Part shown: one piece after another, positions 60,471-64,000 of the stretch | How the letters are laid out: every line of letters begins with the position of its first letter | How positions within the stretch are numbered: position 1 is the stretch's first letter | Assembly (NCBI RefSeq): GCF_003719305.1 | Contig: NZ_RARC01000001.1 | Coordinates: 496,001 to 560,000 of the forward strand | Reading direction: 5' to 3' | Length of the DNA: 64,000 nt | DNA from: Mycolicibacterium stellerae | GTDB lineage: Bacteria > Actinomycetota > Actinomycetes > Mycobacteriales > Mycobacteriaceae | Translations under genes and position numbers: made by a program | The notes under the pieces: generated by a model | Databases searched by the model: none | Told to the model about the DNA's origin: nothing | The model's input: only the letters and a program-made list of their open reading frames with translations

Positions 60471-60959
60471 ATGTCTATCGACAACGACACTCGCGACGAT
60501 CACCCCCGCCTATCGATGGCGAAACAAGCACTGGAGCGACTACTTGAGGCGGCCGAGCCCCCAACGGCACGCAATTGGCACGCATCTAGTACGGCGGTAG
60601 TCGCGCTTAATGTGAGCAAGAAGGCCGACGGCACCCTCCTTGAGGAATTGGTGGGCTTCGCGATCCCCGCAAGTGCGACGCTCGTGCTTGGGCTGCGAAC
60701 TGAAAATGACTGGCTCATTACGGAACAGAACGAAGCCGTCTGGATGGTGGCAGCCTGCGAGGTATGTGAGTTTCAGGCGACCGACTATGACGGCCTTGCT
60801 CACCATGTCATGGAGATGCACCCCGGAAACTACGCGGTGACGTGCGCATCCTGCGATATCAAGATTGTGGGGGCGAGCGCGGTTGTCGATCATTTCAACC
60901 AACTCCACTCGGATGCCTTGGACTTGGCCCAGATGCTCGCTGAGAAATCGCTGATCTAG
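60471..60959 (+). CDS. Protein with two C2H2-type zinc fingers
   Basis: This 162-aa protein has two consecutive motifs in the C-terminal half, each following C-x2-C-x12-H-x4-H: C96, C99, H112, H117 (CEVCEFQATDYDGL...) and C125, C128, H141, H146 (CASCDIKIVGASAVVDHF...), joined by a short linker. The N-terminal 90 residues have no recognised domain. Classical C2H2 spacing in tandem is unusual for bacteria and more common in eukaryotic and some phage proteins. ATG 60471 follows GAAGGG. A DNA- or RNA-binding role is likely but not shown. Confidence 0.72.
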   Translation: MSIDNDTRDDHPRLSMAKQALERLLEAAEPPTARNWHASSTAVVALNVSKKADGTLLEELVGFAIPASATLVLGLRTENDWLITEQNEAVWMVAACEVCEFQATDYDGLAHHVMEMHPGNYAVTCASCDIKIVGASAVVDHFNQLHSDALDLAQMLAEKSLI

Positions 60960-61398
60960 CACCTTCAGCCAGAACGGTTTTCGGGCGTCCTGCGGTCCGA
61001 ATCGCGGTTCGATTCCGCGACTGGCCCTACTCGCGCTCTGCGAGCGTTCGCACCTTGACAACTACACAGTGCCCCCCGGCATCCAGCGGGAGCTCAGATA
61101 GCACTGGACCGCCAGGTGCAGGATGGGACACCCAGCGGTCCAGTCAGCGATCCCTGCGCGCCATGCCGATGACTGTGGACAGGTTTCGCTGCGTGACAAC
61201 GCGTGAAGCTGGGTACGGACTTCGCGTGTTGCCAAGTATCAAGTTGTGTCACTAACACGCAGGACGGCGGGCTGCCGCTATTGGTGGGGAAACACCCTTG
61301 GCCCGACAAACCCTGCCGCCTGCGTCCTCGCGGCGCTAGTACCTACGAAGTACGTTCACACGTGACGATGAACTTGAGCGCCGAAAGTCATTGTGTTG
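60960..61398. other. Gap of 439 bp between zinc-finger and basic-protein genes
   Basis: No convincing gene. A tRNA T-arm-like sequence occurs at about 61002-61027 (CGCGG, TTCGATT, CCGCG followed by ACTGGCC), and TTGACA at 61056 resembles a -35 box. The three-gene minus-strand unit ends here, so a terminator is expected, but none with a T-tract is evident. Confidence 0.4.
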
Positions 61399-61515
61399 CT
61401 AGCGCTTCCTTCGCTGCCGTGCGGAGCTCTTGGCGCGACGGCCGCCCTTGCCGGGACCGCGCCTGGCCTGCCGGGTGAACTTTCGTTGCGCCGTCGCTTG
61501 CTTCCTGGTGGCCAC
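61399..61515 (-). CDS. Very small, highly basic protein
   Basis: This 38-aa product starts VATRKQATAQRKFTRQARRG and ends AKSSARQRRKR. It has 16 Arg/Lys and no acidic residue. GTG 61515 has GGAGG seven bases upstream, and that site lies within the last codons of the preceding gene, so it is expressed together with the capsid-like operon. The charge suggests nucleic-acid binding or neutralisation, as expected of a packaged or capsid-associated basic peptide; this is inference. Confidence 0.6.
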   Translation of the reverse strand: MATRKQATAQRKFTRQARRGPGKGGRRAKSSARQRRKR

Positions 61516-61519
61516 GGTC

Positions 61520-61741
61520 CTACCTCCGGTTCATGCCGATGATCGGGTCGCAGTCCGGCGTAGTGCCCCGGTATCGGCCGCCTTCGGCATATGGCTTTCC
61601 GCGGACCGATGATGGCTCGATTCCCGCTCCCCAGCTGAACTCGGACGCATCGGGTTCCGCGTTGGGATCAAGCGGGTAGCGGAGGCCGGCATCGTTGGCG
61701 CCGGATATGTTCGCGCCGGAACTGGTACCGCTGCTAGTCAT
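61520..61741 (-). CDS. Small hypothetical protein of the capsid-like operon
   Basis: This 73-aa product, MTSSGTSSGANISGANDAGL followed by RYPLDPNAEPDASEFSWGAG, has a Ser/Gly/Asn-rich start and no recognised domain. Its ATG overlaps the end of the preceding 47-aa gene by 8 bp and its stop is 4 bp before the basic-protein gene. This compact spacing is typical of phage structural operons. A minor virion or scaffold-like protein is possible. Confidence 0.6.
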   Translation of the reverse strand: MTSSGTSSGANISGANDAGLRYPLDPNAEPDASEFSWGAGIEPSSVRGKPYAEGGRYRGTTPDCDPIIGMNRR

Positions 61742-61877
61742 CTAATGAACCTGCCTGTGAGGTTAGGTTGGCCTGCTGCTCACTACCGCTCGCAGCTTGC
61801 GTAAGAGTTGCGTTGGCCCGCGCTATCGCCACAATCACATCGGCGAGATTGCGACTGAGCCATTCAGATGCGTTCAT
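61734..61877 (-). CDS. Very small hypothetical protein of the capsid-like operon
   Basis: This 47-aa product, MNASEWLSRNLADVIVAIAR followed by ANATLTQAASGSEQQANLTS, is predicted helical and amphipathic by eye. It starts 14 bp after the capsid-like gene and overlaps the next gene. It has no known family; its position suggests a capsid-associated or scaffolding helix. Confidence 0.55.
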   Translation of the reverse strand: MNASEWLSRNLADVIVAIARANATLTQAASGSEQQANLTSQAGSLDD

Positions 61878-61891
61878 GTGTCAGCCGCCGG

Positions 61892-63073
61892 TCACATCGG
61901 GATCGAAGGCGCGACGTAGCTGCCGGTCGCCTTGATTTGAGTTACAACAGCTGCGCCACGGTGCCGAGTGCCCACACCGATGCAGCGCGCCCAGAAGCTG
62001 TCTTGCAGTGGGTAACCGGGCCGCACGCCAGGAATGGTCCGCATGCCACGATACGACGCGTTGGTGTGTTCGCGAACGCTCACAGCGTTGTTCGGGCTGT
62101 TGGCACCGTTAGTCGCCACGACCATCAGGTACTTGGCCGGAATGTACTGGCTGCGCACAATCCACAGCGGGCCATAGCTGCCGTCAATCTTTAGCCCTGA
62201 GTACTCCGCTGGCGCGACGTCGCCAACGATCTCGTTGGGCGTGTAGTACGCGGGTGCACCTTGGGACGGGATGAAGTCGTGCTTAGCGATCACGGTGTTG
62301 TTGTTCTCGACGTTAGCCCGGAAAGCCGAGACCTCATCGGCCTCTACCGGGTTCATAAATGCAATCAGACGGCTGCCGGGGTCAACGCCGTAACCGTGCT
62401 CTTGCACGTGGGTTATCGCAGCCTCCAGGTCTCCGCTGTCGATATCGGTGCTGCCGCTTACCAGGTAATGCGTGTGCGTGTCGTCAAAGGACTTAACGAG
62501 ATACGTCGGTGGCACCATGCCGTCAGCGCTCCACAGTGGGTAGCAGGTGTGGCCGAACTCGTTTGTCTGCGGTGTCGGGTTGAACAGACGGTTGACGATG
62601 AGTCCGTTGACCAACTTGTTGTCGGCTGCCACCGCGTAGTTGGTCACGGCACGAATCTGTTCAGCTGTGCTGTCTCGCATGAATTTCCACGTGAAGCGAC
62701 CCGCTTTGTCGTAGTCGATCAACGTATTGCCTAGCAAGATAGCGTTGCTCGGAGCGCGCAGGCTCTCCGGCTCACCGAACTCCGAGGCAACTTCAAAGCT
62801 CTCGTCGGCAATACTCTGCGGCACAGCATCGGCGGCGTTGATCGTGTAGTGGCTTAGCAAGCTAGCCACAGCTCCACGCTCGCCATTCCAAGCGGTGAGT
62901 ACGGCCTGCACTTCGGCCCACAGCGCATTGACATCGACGCCGTCAGCGGTGGTGTTGACCAGAACATCGCCTTCGGTGTTGATACCGAGTCCTTCAGCAC
63001 CAAACGGCGGGAGAGCCAAAAGCGACTGCAAGTCAGTCGGATTGAATCGGGGTTGTGTGTAAATCGCATTCAC
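61892..63073 (-). CDS. Phage major-capsid-like protein
   Basis: This 393-aa product resembles tailed-phage major capsid proteins in its layout. It has an N-terminal arm (MNAIYTQPRFNPTDLQSLLA), a middle RAVTNYAVAADNKLVNGLIV, NRLFNP, and a closing strand region GVGTRHRGAAVVTQIKATGS ending YVAPSIPM. It also has MNPVEADEVSAFR-type and PLWIVRSQYIPAKYLMVVAT segments. I do not recognise the precise family, so this is a moderate-confidence call; an encapsulin-like shell is a further possibility. It is the first of four closely packed minus-strand genes. ATG 63073 has GAAAGG about 12 bp upstream. Confidence 0.6.
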   Translation of the reverse strand: MNAIYTQPRFNPTDLQSLLALPPFGAEGLGINTEGDVLVNTTADGVDVNALWAEVQAVLTAWNGERGAVASLLSHYTINAADAVPQSIADESFEVASEFGEPESLRAPSNAILLGNTLIDYDKAGRFTWKFMRDSTAEQIRAVTNYAVAADNKLVNGLIVNRLFNPTPQTNEFGHTCYPLWSADGMVPPTYLVKSFDDTHTHYLVSGSTDIDSGDLEAAITHVQEHGYGVDPGSRLIAFMNPVEADEVSAFRANVENNNTVIAKHDFIPSQGAPAYYTPNEIVGDVAPAEYSGLKIDGSYGPLWIVRSQYIPAKYLMVVATNGANSPNNAVSVREHTNASYRGMRTIPGVRPGYPLQDSFWARCIGVGTRHRGAAVVTQIKATGSYVAPSIPM

Positions 63074-63345
63074 GTTGCGAGCCTTTCGTTCTCGCTACCT
63101 TTCGGTAGTCCGTTGAAAACACCAGGCTCGCAACGCGGCGCGGGACTGAAAGAAGCGTCACCGCGCTGCGCTAGGTGCCGACATTGTGCCCCGCTGATGT
63201 AGGTACACAACGCCGTAACGGCTCTCCACCGCCTGCAGGCCATCATACCCCGGCCCGCGCAGGGCGTGTCTGCGGAATCGCTTGGGGCGCAGCGCGACTC
63301 GGCTATCATCGGCTGCGGGCAGCCAGCGCGGAAAGGCGGCAACAA

Positions 63346-63549
63346 ATGACTGCAGTAAAGGCAATTCGGCCGTTCCTGAACATCAAGCAGGCCGCGGAAT
63401 ATCTGCAAGAGATGGGCTTTGACTCCTGCACGACAGATACGATCCGCTACCTGGCATACGAAAAGGGCTTGCTGCCCCGACCAAAGATTGTCGGTGGGCG
63501 TGCCTACTGGAGCCGCGCCGATCTAGACCAGTTCGTGGCGGACTTGTGA
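63346..63549 (+). CDS. Excisionase/MerR-like helix-turn-helix protein
   Basis: This 67-aa DNA-binding protein of the excisionase (winged HTH, HTH_17-like) type reads FLNIKQAAEYLQEMGFDSCT, then TIRYLAYEKGLLPRPKIVGG, then AYWSRADLDQFV. Such proteins direct integrase excision or act as phage regulators. The ATG follows AAAGG. It diverges from the capsid-like operon across a 272-bp gap and overlaps the next gene by GTGA. Confidence 0.82.
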   Translation: MTAVKAIRPFLNIKQAAEYLQEMGFDSCTTDTIRYLAYEKGLLPRPKIVGGRAYWSRADLDQFVADL

Positions 63550-63821
63550 GCGATCTAGTGAGCCAGCATCTTCCTACCGCAGACATCTTCGCGGTGCAGC
63601 TGCACAGTGAAGGGCCGCAGTGTCTTGGAAGAGTCACGGTTCGGTGCCCCTACTGTTCGCAGCTGCACGCACACCGAGTCTTTGTTAACGACACAGTCGA
63701 ATTCACGCGCACAGCACCTTGCTCGACAGATGGCAGTGTGCAGCGGTATCGCGTGGACCTCAAAGGCGAGGGAGGCGACGACAACGCCATTGATTATCCA
63801 GCACTCAGTTGGGAGGAATAG
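63546..63821 (+). CDS. Small hypothetical phage-type protein with CxxC motif
   Basis: This 91-aa product is MSDLVSQHLPTADIFAVQLH (initiator GTG), then VTVRCPYCSQLHAHRVFVND with a CxxC-x3-H-x-H cluster that could bind zinc. It is coupled to the excisionase-like gene by GTGA at 63546, and the next gene begins 2 bp later. There is no recognised family. Confidence 0.7.
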   Translation: MSDLVSQHLPTADIFAVQLHSEGPQCLGRVTVRCPYCSQLHAHRVFVNDTVEFTRTAPCSTDGSVQRYRVDLKGEGGDDNAIDYPALSWEE

Positions 63822-63823
63822 CT

Positions 63824-64000
63824 ATGACTATCGACAAAACCAGGTGGCAGGAGTTCAACCAATTGCTGTCACAGAAGGGGCTACCTGCGGTCCTGCTCGA
63901 TAGCGCCACTACCGCAGCCGCCGAGGAGATGGACGAGATCCTTGCCGGACCTGAGGGGTACTTTGACGCCCATCCCATCACGCGGGCCATCAGCGACGAA
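63824..64000 (+). CDS. Hypothetical protein (3' end off the window)
   Basis: The frame opens with ATG 63824 after a strong GGGAGGAATAGCT site and continues to the last base: MTIDKTRWQEFNQLLSQKGL followed by PAVLLDSATTAAAEEMDEIL. It has no recognised domain in the 59 residues visible. It is third in the plus-strand phage-type operon. Confidence 0.65.
   Translation, partial: MTIDKTRWQEFNQLLSQKGLPAVLLDSATTAAAEEMDEILAGPEGYFDAHPITRAISDE

Larger units (their letters stand above)
59640..64000. mobile_element. Phage-like region downstream of tRNA-Lys (continues past the window)
   Basis: From the 3' end of tRNA-Lys the gene content changes to short, tightly packed, mostly unrecognised genes: a C2H2 zinc-finger protein, a capsid-like protein with three tiny downstream genes, an excisionase-like HTH protein and small genes with zinc-type motifs. 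Local base composition is visibly less GC-rich than upstream. No integrase, terminase or portal is seen within the window. The tRNA-Lys 3' end is a plausible attachment site. Confidence 0.6.

Noticed and set aside
60967..61027. Complete tRNA gene
   Set aside because: Only a T-arm and part of an acceptor stem can be formed; D-arm and anticodon arm are not present at standard distances.

Overview
The window is GC-rich, densely coded actinobacterial DNA. The gene families point to a fast-growing Mycobacterium/Mycolicibacterium or close relative: an F420-type LLM oxidoreductase, an Mcr-like alpha-methylacyl-CoA racemase, zinc-ribbon/cyclase/STAND-ATPase regulators, a DUF3556-type membrane protein, many SDR, TetR and P450 genes, and a tRNA-Glu-Asp-Phe operon divergent from tRNA-Lys. 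There is no rRNA operon and no CRISPR array.

Layout. 1-7 kb: a sugar-type ABC ATPase (partial) and an SDR, then a purine-degradation block with allantoicase, PuuE-type allantoinase, an allantoin/hydantoin racemase, an NCS1 permease and a GntR/FCD regulator. 7-23 kb: LLM oxidoreductase, SRPBCC proteins, Mcr, two giant tandem zinc-ribbon/cyclase/STAND regulators, a decayed polyketide-synthase (KS and AT) remnant beside a diverged direct repeat, a LuxR/LAL regulator, an HD-domain enzyme with a divergent GlxA-type regulator, and a UBP zinc-finger protein. 23-35 kb: a PYROXD2/phytoene-desaturase-like flavoprotein and a TetR gene with two matching operators, orphan cytochrome-oxidase subunit III/IV-like genes, an MBL hydrolase, a quinone-reductase-like MDR, a P450-hydrolase-SDR operon, and DUF3556-like/SRPBCC genes. 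35-39 kb: a periplasmic binding lipoprotein, TetR and an agmatinase-family ureohydrolase in one operon.

39-51 kb: an unfamiliar catabolic-looking locus. A minus-strand operon (metallophosphoesterase, APC permease, nucleotidyltransferase-like protein, frameshifted aldo/keto reductase) diverges from a plus-strand series (creatininase homologue, two SDRs, TetR, Rieske protein, aldo/keto reductase). A divergent class II aldolase / D-2-hydroxyacid dehydrogenase pair sits beside it. Both divergent promoters carry palindromes with TCGAT half-sites. This is the best candidate for an undescribed pathway.

50.7-59.2 kb: an apparent integrated element. A 28-bp copy of the 3' end of tRNA-Phe lies about 8.4 kb downstream of the intact gene, in the same orientation. 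Between the two are an ABM-fold protein, an AraC regulator, a tautomerase, an SDR, a broken AKR, malic enzyme, fumarase, a scrambled MobF relaxase and the C-terminal stub of a tyrosine integrase.

59.6-64 kb, downstream of tRNA-Lys: phage-like DNA with small tightly packed genes. It has a capsid-like protein followed by three tiny genes on the minus strand, an excisionase-like HTH protein and small genes on the plus strand, and a protein with two C2H2 zinc fingers. It runs off the end of the window.

Functional assignments come from reading motifs by eye; no database search was run.
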